From CAYSQW01 sp964433135 (lineage in GTDB: Bacteria > Acidobacteriota > Aminicenantia > Aminicenantales > Aminicenantaceae): DNA of 41,493 nucleotides. Of this stretch, positions 34,514 to 41,493 are shown one piece after another. The stretch covers positions 1-41,493 of the forward strand of contig CAYSQW010000029.1 of NCBI GenBank assembly GCA_964433135.1. Reading direction: 5' to 3'. How positions within the stretch are numbered: the first letter of the stretch is position 1; the number at the start of each line of letters is the position of its first letter. The notes beneath the pieces are model-generated. The model worked only from the letters and a program-made list of their open reading frames with translations, did no database searches and was not told the DNA's origin. The position numbers and the translations under genes are program-made.

Positions 34514-36118
34514 TCATTCCCCCTTGGTAGGATCCAATGCCCGCAGGTCCAGGTAATTCTCGACCTTCAGCCATTCGGGAGCTTCCCGAAAAGTGGCGAA
34601 CCTCCCGTCGGGAGGCGGAAGATATTCCGAGGCCGCTGGTGATTTGAAGAACGTGTTCTGCATCCAGGTGAATCCGTTGTTGAGCAAACCGGTCGGATCG
34701 TTGGTGTCGAGTTTCCGGGCCATGGTATGCGCCCAATTGGCCTTGCGGCTGTAAGGACAGGCGATGAGACACAGCCGGCATCCGAGCCCGCCCATGCTCT
34801 GTATCCAGAAATTATAGCAGGAAGTCTGGTTGATCTCCCAGTGGCGGTAGCCTCGGTTCGTCATATTCCGATTGGTTTTATCGAAACTTATGGAAGCCGA
34901 GGGACAGATCTCGGCACAAATCTTACAATCCTTACAGAACTCACTGACCCCGAAATCGATCGGTTTGTCGATCTCCATGGGGAGGTTGGTGGTGACGAAG
35001 GCCGCACGAAAATTGGAACCGGTCTCGGGAGTGATAACGATCCCATGGCGCCCCTGCTGGCCCAGCCCCGCGTCCACCAGGATCGGCACCGCGATCAAAT
35101 CATACCCGTCCATGGGAGAATGCCGGCGGGCGGGATATCCCAGTCCCTTGATGAAGTTTTCCAGTCTCTGCGCGGCGATGGTCGCCCGGGAGTAAGCATC
35201 GAAACTGGTCCCGCAGTTCGGATTGGACTGCACCTGTTCCCATTGATGCGGGACACCGAAGGCGATCACGTATTCCCAGTGTTTGGGAACCGGATAGCTC
35301 CCTTTATCCGGGGATCCTCTCAAACCGTGGTTGTAGCACCAGTCGGGATTCAACTTGGCGATCCCCACCATGGCGGCTCCGAAATGATGCGCAACCTTTT
35401 TGATCAACGCCGAAGCCAGCGCGGGGCTCTTAAACGGCACGGGATCACGAAGCGTCCTTCCTCCGCCCGTCTGAAAATCAGATATTTCAGGAGGATCCGT
35501 GATGCGTTCCGAGGTCCGCCAGGAACCCGACCAGGCATCGATCAGCGTATAGTACTCACCGTACCTGGCTGTATCCCGCATCTTTTTAGGCAGGATGGAT
35601 TCCATACGGAGTTTGTCCAACGCATAGATGTCGGGATGCTTCCGGTAGTATCCGGCCAGGGGCTCGGAAAAATTGTCCAAAGGAGGATACTTCATTTCCC
35701 GGGTTTCGAAGGGGCTCCGGCGCTGAGATTCGGGAGGGATGTCCCCCACCGCCTCGGGAGGCTCTTCCCTTCCGTCCGACGGAGAAGGGTGAGCATCTTC
35801 AGTCGTTTCTCTCCCATATGACATGATATCCCGCATGGCCAGGCTGCCGCGCTCGAAGACGGATTCCACTTCCTCGGGGCGGTACGTCTTTCCGGCAATC
35901 TCATAAGGCGGCCCTTCGAATTCAAGCCGTTTGCGGTTGACGAACTGGGTATTGTCCCCCAGATGCTGCCATCCGGTATGGGTTGAAGGATCTTTTCCCG
36001 CCGCCAGGCCGGCTCCAGCTACGGCTCCGATCTGGGCGGCAGCGGCGGCTGTTCCGCCGAGTTTGAGAAATTCTCGCCGTGACACACGGGCCAGCGGCTT
36101 TTCTTCCTGATCGGGCAT
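34514..36118 (-). CDS. Reductive dehalogenase catalytic subunit (RdhA)
   Basis: 534 residues with a near-perfect ribosome site (AAGGAGGAGGTG). Twin-arginine signal SRREFLKLG (13-21) followed by an Ala-rich hydrophobic stretch. Two iron-sulphur motifs near the C-terminus: CKDCKICAEICP (395-406) and C434, C447, C450, C454-P (CX12CX2CX3CP). The middle (about 230-390) would be the corrinoid-binding core; the NPDWCY segment (Tyr262) may hold the catalytic Tyr seen in PceA, an alignment made by eye. RdhA enzymes cleave carbon-halogen bonds using cobamide and two [4Fe-4S] clusters, usually as terminal reductases. Residues 100-145 are a Pro/Glu-rich insertion. No regulator or rdhC-like gene is adjacent. 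Confidence 0.92.
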   Translation of the reverse strand: MPDQEEKPLARVSRREFLKLGGTAAAAAQIGAVAGAGLAAGKDPSTHTGWQHLGDNTQFVNRKRLEFEGPPYEIAGKTYRPEEVESVFERGSLAMRDIMSYGRETTEDAHPSPSDGREEPPEAVGDIPPESQRRSPFETREMKYPPLDNFSEPLAGYYRKHPDIYALDKLRMESILPKKMRDTARYGEYYTLIDAWSGSWRTSERITDPPEISDFQTGGGRTLRDPVPFKSPALASALIKKVAHHFGAAMVGIAKLNPDWCYNHGLRGSPDKGSYPVPKHWEYVIAFGVPHQWEQVQSNPNCGTSFDAYSRATIAAQRLENFIKGLGYPARRHSPMDGYDLIAVPILVDAGLGQQGRHGIVITPETGSNFRAAFVTTNLPMEIDKPIDFGVSEFCKDCKICAEICPSASISFDKTNRNMTNRGYRHWEINQTSCYNFWIQSMGGLGCRLCLIACPYSRKANWAHTMARKLDTNDPTGLLNNGFTWMQNTFFKSPAASEYLPPPDGRFATFREAPEWLKVENYLDLRALDPTKGE

Positions 36119-36233
36119 ACACCTCCTCCTTCATATAAGCATCATGAATTGAAATACGCCGAACCCGCATACGCTGAAAAAGGCTGAAAGCCGACAGCGA
36201 GCGGCCCGCGATATCCGTCTTGCTCTCGTTTCT

Positions 36234-38033
36234 TTAATTATTCGCCAGATCGAATGCGGTCAGATACGTGATGCGGATGATCTTTTCCATCAGCTTCGCA
36301 CTGACTTTTTCCACCGTGTCGCTGGGCTGATGATAATCTTCGGTCATGGCCGCGATCATAAACGCCCAGGGGATTCCGGACATCGCGAAGGGGGCATGAT
36401 CGCTTCCTCCACTTGCTTCCTCAGAAGCTGTAAGACTCATATGCAGTCCGACATGTTCATTGTTCTTGCGCATGAACTCGCCGATCATAGGCGTTTTAGC
36501 ATCATACGAGAGGGTGACGTATTTTCCCGCATCGATCTTATCCAGAGCCTCCTTGCTTACCTCGGCTCCGAAACGGCGGGCCATCATGGCCAAGCGATCC
36601 TTGGTGTAAACGCGGCTGATCATATCCAGGTTGAGGTTGCAGTAGGTTTTCATAAAGGGATGGGCGACATAATAACGCGAACCCAAAAGTCCCTTTTCTT
36701 CACCCGTCCAGAGCGCAAAGATGATCGAGCGCTTCGGCTTGACGGGATTCATGGCGAACGCCTGGGCGATCTCCATCACGCCGACCGATCCGGAACCGTC
36801 ATCATCGGCTCCGTTGAAGATGTAGTCACCGCGCTTGCCGAGATGATCCAGGTGACCACCGATGACGATCGCTTCTTTCTTAAGCTCGGGGTCGGATCCC
36901 TCGATATAGCCCAGCACATTCATGCTGTTGATCAATTTGGATTCGACCTCATGCTTCACGGTTAAGGAAACGCCGGAAAGCGTCATGGAGTGACTCTTGC
37001 GCGTTTTTCCGATTTTGGTTTTGAGGTCATCCACTTCCTGTCCCACCATCCCCAGAATGGCATCGGCCATTTCGCGGGAAACGGTCAGTGTCGGCACGGC
37101 TCCTCTCATGAAGGAGGGGCCTTCGGCACCGATAAGCGATACGCGGCGGCGCGGTCCGGGGAATATCGGCCTCTCGTCGTTGATCTTGCGGCCGTCAAGC
37201 GTACGGCGTGCCACATCCGAGTTTTCATCCGGGGAATTTTCGACCATCAGGACACCTATGGCCCCTAAATCCTGAGCTGTTTTCAGCTTGGGATCCGTCA
37301 TCCGGCGCCGCATCATGTTGCGCTGAGGATAGTACTTCTTTTTGAGTTCACCCTTATTGAAAGGCGAATCGGGATCCCCTTTCCCCGGAGCTTCCGAGAG
37401 CATCATCACGAATTTCCCTTTAACATCCAGATCCTTATACTCGTCGAATTTGAGGGAAGGCTCCTGAATGCCGTACCCTACGAACACCACCGGAGCCGTC
37501 AGGCTCTGCGCTTCAGAGGCACGAAAAGCATAATCCATATCCGGATGAAAGGTCCGGGTCTTGGTGAGGGAACCTTTTTGCCACTTCACCACCGACATAC
37601 CTGTGCTGCCCAGAATCTCGCGAAACGCGATGTTTTGAAGGTATCCGCGTTTGACCCTCGCATCGGCCGGAGGTCCGCCGCCCATCATCATCCTTCTGAA
37701 ATCCATCCGCGGCCGCAGAACATCACCCGCGGGCTTGATTCCCCAGAGTTCGAACATGGTGGCCCCGTAAAGCGCCGCAATATCGTAACCGCGAAGACCG
37801 GTGTCTCTTCCCTCCAACAGGTCGTCGGAGAGGAACTTGAGATAAGTCACGGCATCCCTGCCGGTGATGGATTCGAATCCGACTTTGACATCTTCCGAAA
37901 CCGGCTTCGTCTCCGACACCAGCGAAAAATTAAGCAGCGGATCGGACTTCTGGTCGGCTTTTTCCTGCGGCCCGGCCGCTGATGAGAAAACCAACAGGCA
38001 CAGCATCGTTAAGACCAAAAACGTTTTTTTCAC
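36234..38033 (-). CDS. Exported M28 metallopeptidase with PA domain
   Basis: 599 residues from GTG 38033, with GGAGG upstream. Signal peptide about 4-20. The N-terminal half has a PA-type segment (SAQSL.. through VFVGYGIQEPSLKFDEY to DLGAIGVLMVEN, about 175-265), split by a long loop. The M28 catalytic half has GGHLDHLG (392-399), GADDDGSG (408-415), GEEKG (444-448), NLNLD (466-470) and EDYHQPSD (565-572), the five expected zinc ligands. An aminopeptidase or carboxypeptidase of the periplasm. It ends 115 bases before the rdhA start, so the two might share a transcript. Confidence 0.95.
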   Translation of the reverse strand: MKKTFLVLTMLCLLVFSSAAGPQEKADQKSDPLLNFSLVSETKPVSEDVKVGFESITGRDAVTYLKFLSDDLLEGRDTGLRGYDIAALYGATMFELWGIKPAGDVLRPRMDFRRMMMGGGPPADARVKRGYLQNIAFREILGSTGMSVVKWQKGSLTKTRTFHPDMDYAFRASEAQSLTAPVVFVGYGIQEPSLKFDEYKDLDVKGKFVMMLSEAPGKGDPDSPFNKGELKKKYYPQRNMMRRRMTDPKLKTAQDLGAIGVLMVENSPDENSDVARRTLDGRKINDERPIFPGPRRRVSLIGAEGPSFMRGAVPTLTVSREMADAILGMVGQEVDDLKTKIGKTRKSHSMTLSGVSLTVKHEVESKLINSMNVLGYIEGSDPELKKEAIVIGGHLDHLGKRGDYIFNGADDDGSGSVGVMEIAQAFAMNPVKPKRSIIFALWTGEEKGLLGSRYYVAHPFMKTYCNLNLDMISRVYTKDRLAMMARRFGAEVSKEALDKIDAGKYVTLSYDAKTPMIGEFMRKNNEHVGLHMSLTASEEASGGSDHAPFAMSGIPWAFMIAAMTEDYHQPSDTVEKVSAKLMEKIIRITYLTAFDLANN

Positions 38034-38410
38034 CCTTTACCTCCATTTGATAGTTAACATACTTATTTTCCCGGTGAAATCCGGTATATTCAAAAGATCG
38101 ACCACAACGGGCATTTTAGGTAATGTTTAACCCACCCATAGAAACATTAGACGAAATCCATGCAATGATTCTTCCTCTTCCACCGCATTAAATAGCATGC
38201 ATCCTGTCCCATCTCATAATAAAAGGATTCATCAAATATATCCTATGTCAAAACGGCTTTTCGATAAACCCCAAAAAAATAAACCCGGCTTTGACTTGTC
38301 CCCTTGGACTGTGCTATTTGTTGAGCATATATAAGCGAATCTACGGTGATCCGATCCTATATGATCCGCCTGCTATAATACTGTAAACATATAAATGGAG
38401 GAGGATCATC
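38034..38410. other. AT-rich divergent region between M28 and small lipoprotein genes
   Basis: 377 bases, visibly richer in A+T than the genes around it and free of good reading frames. It holds an extended -10 promoter for the lipoprotein gene (38371-38379) and probably the M28 promoter, which I cannot pin down. No RNA gene recognised. Confidence 0.6.
38371..38379 (+). promoter_or_regulatory. Extended -10 promoter of the small lipoprotein gene
   Basis: TGC-TATAAT is a perfect extended -10; there is no good -35, which such promoters do not require. It is followed by GGAGGAGG (38397-38404) and ATG 38411. Confidence 0.5.
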
Positions 38411-38860
38411 ATGAAGAAGACAGCTGTTCGGGTTCTCATCGTTTTTATGTTTTTTTTCTCTTCGTGCAGCAGCCCTTCGGATACCGACGGAGAGATTCCT
38501 CCCGATACAAGCCCCCCAAGGTCAGGTGAATGGTCGGCGGTCAATACAGGCTTCGGCGGGTTCGATTTTACGATCAATGCCGGAAGCTCCTACATAACAA
38601 GCATCACATATAAATTTTCAGATTGGCGCTGCGGCAGCGGCTCCTTGATATCCGGTAATATCACGATCAGCACCGACCCGGGTTGGCCCATCACCAACAA
38701 TACGTTTCAAATTCAAAGGACTCTGGATCCCGGCGGACAACAACAACTCACGATCAGGGGCACTTTCAATGACACCGGAGATTCGGTGTCGGGAGAGTGG
38801 GAAGGAAACGTAAGCGGCACCAATTGTATAGGGATCTGGTCGGGATCTCCGAAAAACTAG
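38411..38860 (+). CDS. Small lipoprotein of unknown function
   Basis: 149 residues with an excellent ribosome site. Signal 3-16, lipobox-like FFSSC with Cys19, a Pro/Asp/Glu-rich tether (20-38), then a single all-beta domain with short strands (SITYKFSDWRC, ISGNITIST, TIRGTFND with SVSGEWEG after it). Two Cys (about 74 and 141) may pair. I recognise no family. It is followed 3 bases later by a second small secreted gene that is interrupted. Confidence 0.75.
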   Translation: MKKTAVRVLIVFMFFFSSCSSPSDTDGEIPPDTSPPRSGEWSAVNTGFGGFDFTINAGSSYITSITYKFSDWRCGSGSLISGNITISTDPGWPITNNTFQIQRTLDPGGQQQLTIRGTFNDTGDSVSGEWEGNVSGTNCIGIWSGSPKN

Positions 38861-38863
38861 CCC

Positions 38864-39252
38864 ATGAAAAATCCGGAGTTCAGACTTATTCTGGCTTCAT
38901 GCCTGTGTCTGGCTCTCTTCTTCGCCTCTTCGCACTCCCACGATCACAAGGACAGCTGCTGAGGAGGGGAGTTCTTCACGGGAGATGTGCTGATCTCCAA
39001 CAACTCTAAAAATGAGGAACAGGTCCACTTCTACTATTCCGGCCCGGAATCGGGATCGATCTACAATATCAATCCGGGACGCTCGAGGACGAAACAACTC
39101 CCCACGGCGAATACACATTCTGGATTAAGGTAACGACGTATAAGACTTCAACCGGGTACGGTGATCCCACATCCATTTCCAAAACAATCCTCGGCAAATC
39201 AGGAAAATTCGTCATTTACGAAGGCAGGTCCGTGGAGATAACCTGGCCTTAA
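38864..39252 (+). pseudogene. Small secreted protein gene with in-frame UGA and a one-base frameshift
   Basis: ATG 38864 opens a signal-peptide-like sequence (RLILASCLCLALFFASS) that meets TGA at 38960-38962, directly after a Cys codon. The same frame continues as plausible protein (GGEFFTGDVLISNNSKNEEQ...) to about 39075. There the sense frame moves by one: adding one G to the GGG run at 39076-39078 gives NPGTLEDETTPHGEYTFWIKV and a clean run to TAA at 39250-39252, for about 129 residues in all. Either a young pseudogene, or a UGA-recoded gene plus a sequence error. A hairpin at 38981-38998 sits where a bacterial SECIS would. No ribosome site; possibly coupled to the lipoprotein stop 3 bases upstream. 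Confidence 0.6.
38981..38998 (+). other. Hairpin downstream of the in-frame UGA (SECIS-like position)
   Basis: GGAGAT-GTGCTG-ATCTCC: a perfect 6-base-pair stem, 6-base loop beginning GU, with the loop G 24 bases past the UGA. Spacing and loop G are compatible with bacterial SECIS elements, but short stems like this also arise by chance. Confidence 0.4.
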
Positions 39253-39346
39253 ACACCTGAAGCTTCTATTCCTGCTTTAACAAGGTTCATGCACGGCCCG
39301 TCTTCGACAGACAAACAGTCCTTTTTTGAAAAAATCCGACACCCAT

Positions 39347-39383
39347 TGCCCGATTCCGGACAGACATTGTTCTATTCCGGACA
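39347..39383 (+). promoter_or_regulatory. Two tandem imperfect palindromes, probable activator sites
   Basis: TGCCCG-ATTC-CGGACA (39347-39362) and TGTTCT-ATTC-CGGACA (39368-39383), centres 21 bases apart, i.e. two helical turns. They lie 50-90 bases upstream of the sigma-54 promoter, the usual place for enhancer-binding-protein sites. Confidence 0.65.
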
Positions 39384-39435
39384 AACAAGGTCGGTCAGCC
39401 GCCGGGTTGATTACTTTCCCCTCCTGGAAAGCCTC

Positions 39436-39451
39436 TGGCACGTTTGATGCA
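39436..39451 (+). promoter_or_regulatory. Sigma-54 (-24/-12) promoter of the padR-permease unit
   Basis: TGGCACG-TTTG-ATGCA matches the consensus TGGCACG-N4-TTGCA at every position but one, with the required 10-base GG to GC distance. Transcription would start near 39462, 30 bases before the PadR ATG. Confidence 0.8.
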
Positions 39452-39491
39452 TACTTAATATTGTTAGGTATTATACGATGTGAGGCAAAAG

Positions 39492-39836
39492 ATGATTGCA
39501 AAAACACTGGTCGCGGCCTCCACCCGGCCCCTGGTTATGACTATTTTAAGGAGTGGAGAAAATTACGGCTACCAGATCATCCAGAGCGTCCGCCGGTTCT
39601 CCGGAGGCCAATTGGATTGGTCCGAACCCATGCTCTATCCGCTTCTCAAACGGATGGAACGGGACGGCCTGGTAAAATCAAGCTGGAAGATGACCGACAA
39701 CAAAAGACCCCGCAAATATTATCGGCTGACCGAAAAAGGCCTCCGGCAGCAGAGTTTGGAAGAGGAACAGTGGTTCATGATCAGCGGACTGTTCAAAAAG
39801 CTGCTGGATACCAACCCCCTGCCCGAGCTTCCATAG
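39492..39836 (+). CDS. PadR family transcriptional regulator
   Basis: 114 residues from ATG 39492, with GAGG 6 bases upstream; a GTG at 39480 would add four residues. The PadR winged helix is plain: LVMTILRSGENYGYQIIQSV, then DWSEPMLYPLLKRMERDGLV and the wing KRPRKYYRLTEKG. The C-terminal helix would form the dimer. PadR-permease pairs like this are common in Acidobacteriota, where the regulator controls its neighbour ADOP-type transporter. The permease starts 10 bases after the stop. Confidence 0.93.
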   Translation: MIAKTLVAASTRPLVMTILRSGENYGYQIIQSVRRFSGGQLDWSEPMLYPLLKRMERDGLVKSSWKMTDNKRPRKYYRLTEKGLRQQSLEEEQWFMISGLFKKLLDTNPLPELP

Positions 39837-39846
39837 GAAGAGCACC

Positions 39847-41493
39847 ATGGTCCCCAAAGAAATTAAAGACAAGGGCTCTTTTGATCTTGAGCGGGCCATC
39901 GCCCGCTGGAAAAAAGAAATCCGCAAAAGAGAGGCGTTCGAGGATGGAGACATTGTCGAGCTCGAGGGATACCTCAGAGACAAGATCGAAGACCTCGCAG
40001 GTCGGATGGAGAGCAGGGAAGCGGCATTCCGGCAGGCCGCATCCGAATTCACCGCCCTCGAAGAACTGGATGCGGACTACTTCCGCGCCCGCAGCATTTC
40101 CCGCTTCAAAGGCCGGCCGACATGGCGGCCGCCACGATTCCTCCCCGCTCTTCTCTCAAATTATTTCAAGGTTATCGCTCGCAGGATCAGGCGGCAGAAG
40201 GCCTATTCATTCATCACATTGATCGGTCTGGCTGTCGGTATGACCTGCTGCATCATGATACTGTTCTGGATTCTTGATGAGCTGAGCTATGACCGATATC
40301 ACGAAAAGGCGGATCGGATCCACAGGCTCGTATACTCGGAGGAAATCGGTGGGATAACCTATGATTATGCTCTCCCCTCCTTTGCCGCCGCTCCTGCTTT
40401 TTCAGCCGAGCTTCCTGAAATCGAAACCTATACACGTTTGTGGCCGCGAGCCGGATTATTCAAATACGGTGAGAAGACTTTCGACGAGCGAAATATTTAT
40501 TATGCGGATAAGGACTTTTTTCAGATCTTCTCCCATGCTTTCATCGAAGGAGACCCGGCCACGGCTCTGATGGAACCGGGATCTGTTGTCCTGACCCGGA
40601 ATTCCGCCAAAAAAATCTTCGGCGACCGAAATCCCATGGGCCAAACGCTCAACCTCAACGCCGACGGCGATCTCAAAGTGACGGGCATCGTGGAAAATAC
40701 GCCCCGCAATTCACATTTTCATTTCAACTACCTTGTTTCCATCAATACCATTCAAGGAAGAAGAGCGGAGATTCTGGAAAACTGGCTCCTTATAGCGGGG
40801 TGGTCATATATCCTCCTCGACAGGGGCGCCGATGCCGCCCAGGTGGAAAAAAAGCTGCCCCCCCTTACGGACAAATATATCGGCACCAAAGCCCGGGAAG
40901 TGGGGCAGAAGATGCTTTTCACCCTTCAGCCCCTGACCGGCATCCACCTCCAATCCCATCTCGAAGGAGAAATCGAAGCCAACGGGGATATCCGCTATGT
41001 CTATATCTTCTCGTTGATCGCCGCTTTCATTCTTTTGATCGCCTGCATCAATTTCATGAATCTTTCCACGGCCCGCTCCGCCGACAGGGGGAAGGAAGTG
41101 GGCCTGCGCAAGGTGCTGGGCGCTCACAGAAAACGGCTGATTTTTCAGTTTCTAACCGAATCGATCGGTTTTTCGCTGCTGTCCCTTGGGTTGGCTCTCT
41201 GCGCCGTTTGGATCATGCTTCCAATTTCCAATAGGATCGCAGGCAAAGACATCCACATGACCACACTCATGAGTCCTTCCGTCATCATGGGATTGTTCCT
41301 GCTGATGGTCTTTACGGGATTGGCGGCGGGCTGCTATCCGGCCTTTTATCTCTCCTCCTTCCAACCCATCGATACCATCCGGCGAAAGCTTCAAGGCGGA
41401 TCCCGCAAATCCAACTTTCGCAGCATTCTGGTCATTCTGCAGTTCTCCATTTCCATAATCCTTATCATCAGTACGCTTGTTGTACTCAAGCAG
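39847..41493 (+). CDS. ADOP-type ABC transporter permease, C-terminus cut by window edge
   Basis: 549 codons seen. A cytoplasmic charged prefix (1-100) of the type seen in orphan permeases next to PadR precedes the first membrane helix (about 113-137, with a GLAVGMTCCIMIL core). A MacB-like periplasmic domain (140-370; ending in an NTPRNSHFHFNYLV-type segment and GIHLQSHL) is followed by FtsX helices with INFMNLSTARSADRGKEVGLRKVLGAH. The sequence then begins a second module (RSILVILQFSISIILIISTL), so the full protein is the duplicated, roughly 800-residue form. No ATPase gene is nearby on the 5' side. Start supported by AGGAAGAG. Confidence 0.92.
   Translation, partial: MVPKEIKDKGSFDLERAIARWKKEIRKREAFEDGDIVELEGYLRDKIEDLAGRMESREAAFRQAASEFTALEELDADYFRARSISRFKGRPTWRPPRFLPALLSNYFKVIARRIRRQKAYSFITLIGLAVGMTCCIMILFWILDELSYDRYHEKADRIHRLVYSEEIGGITYDYALPSFAAAPAFSAELPEIETYTRLWPRAGLFKYGEKTFDERNIYYADKDFFQIFSHAFIEGDPATALMEPGSVVLTRNSAKKIFGDRNPMGQTLNLNADGDLKVTGIVENTPRNSHFHFNYLVSINTIQGRRAEILENWLLIAGWSYILLDRGADAAQVEKKLPPLTDKYIGTKAREVGQKMLFTLQPLTGIHLQSHLEGEIEANGDIRYVYIFSLIAAFILLIACINFMNLSTARSADRGKEVGLRKVLGAHRKRLIFQFLTESIGFSLLSLGLALCAVWIMLPISNRIAGKDIHMTTLMSPSVIMGLFLLMVFTGLAAGCYPAFYLSSFQPIDTIRRKLQGGSRKSNFRSILVILQFSISIILIISTLVVLKQ

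Noticed and set aside
34727..35821. 364-codon open frame on the plus strand
   Set aside because: Antisense to rdhA, whose cysteine motifs and Tat signal are unmistakable.
37860..37880. GGATTCGAATCC resembling a tRNA T-arm
   Set aside because: It lies within the M28 coding sequence in frame and no acceptor or anticodon arm can be folded around it.

Overview
The window reads as chromosomal DNA of a Gram-negative bacterium, roughly half G+C. Several proteins are outer-membrane beta-barrels ending in a C-terminal Phe, and there are many lipoproteins and exported enzymes. A PadR regulator followed by a large FtsX-type permease with a cytoplasmic prefix domain (the ADOP type), a six-bladed-propeller lipoprotein, secreted M28/M19/M24/S8 peptidases and a reductive dehalogenase together suggest an Acidobacteriota-like anaerobe, for example a Candidatus Aminicenantes relative. 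That assignment is inference. I saw no rRNA, tRNA, CRISPR array, transposase or phage gene.

Layout. (1) 1-8601, minus strand: one compact operon read from a good sigma-70-type promoter. It holds a calcineurin-like phosphatase, a 1275-residue protein joining a degenerate CotH-like domain, a beta-helix and a complete CotH kinase domain, a small membrane-anchored protein, a VTC-type polyphosphate polymerase domain protein, a DUF4956 membrane protein, a second degenerate CotH-like protein, and an unrecognised secreted protein cut by the window edge. (2) 8655-12797: a small beta-barrel, an M24 peptidase, a short lipoprotein and a subtilase. (3) 13012-15642: a GT2-GtrA fusion and a GT39-like membrane glycosyltransferase, probably acting on polyprenyl-linked sugars. 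(4) 15731-19753: an envelope transport operon of ABC ATPase, MacB/FtsX-like permease, LolA-like carrier and outer-membrane beta-barrel. (5) 19791-25227: a propeller lipoprotein, a small barrel, a MarR-MATE efflux operon with a visible operator, and a YchF-like GTPase. (6) 25308-31138: a tandem CNNM/HlyC fusion protein, an M19 dipeptidase lipoprotein and a Tat-exported DUF362 protein carrying a ten-G tract. (7) 31349-38033: lepA, an MBL-fold hydrolase, an rdhB-like/rdhA pair and an M28 peptidase. (8) 38411-41493: a small lipoprotein, a broken or recoded small secreted gene, and a PadR-ABC permease unit behind a convincing sigma-54 promoter with tandem upstream palindromes.

The most interesting parts are the VTC/DUF4956/CotH operon, which could couple polyphosphate synthesis and export to envelope protein phosphorylation, the sigma-54-controlled PadR-permease unit, the reductive dehalogenase pair, the four-gene export system, and several homopolymer or frame anomalies: the C7 tract in the HlyC fusion, the G10 tract in DUF362, and an in-frame UGA with a SECIS-like hairpin. 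Most starts were chosen by Shine-Dalgarno sequences and signal peptides. I found no convincing intrinsic terminator; most convergent genes are only tens of bases apart.
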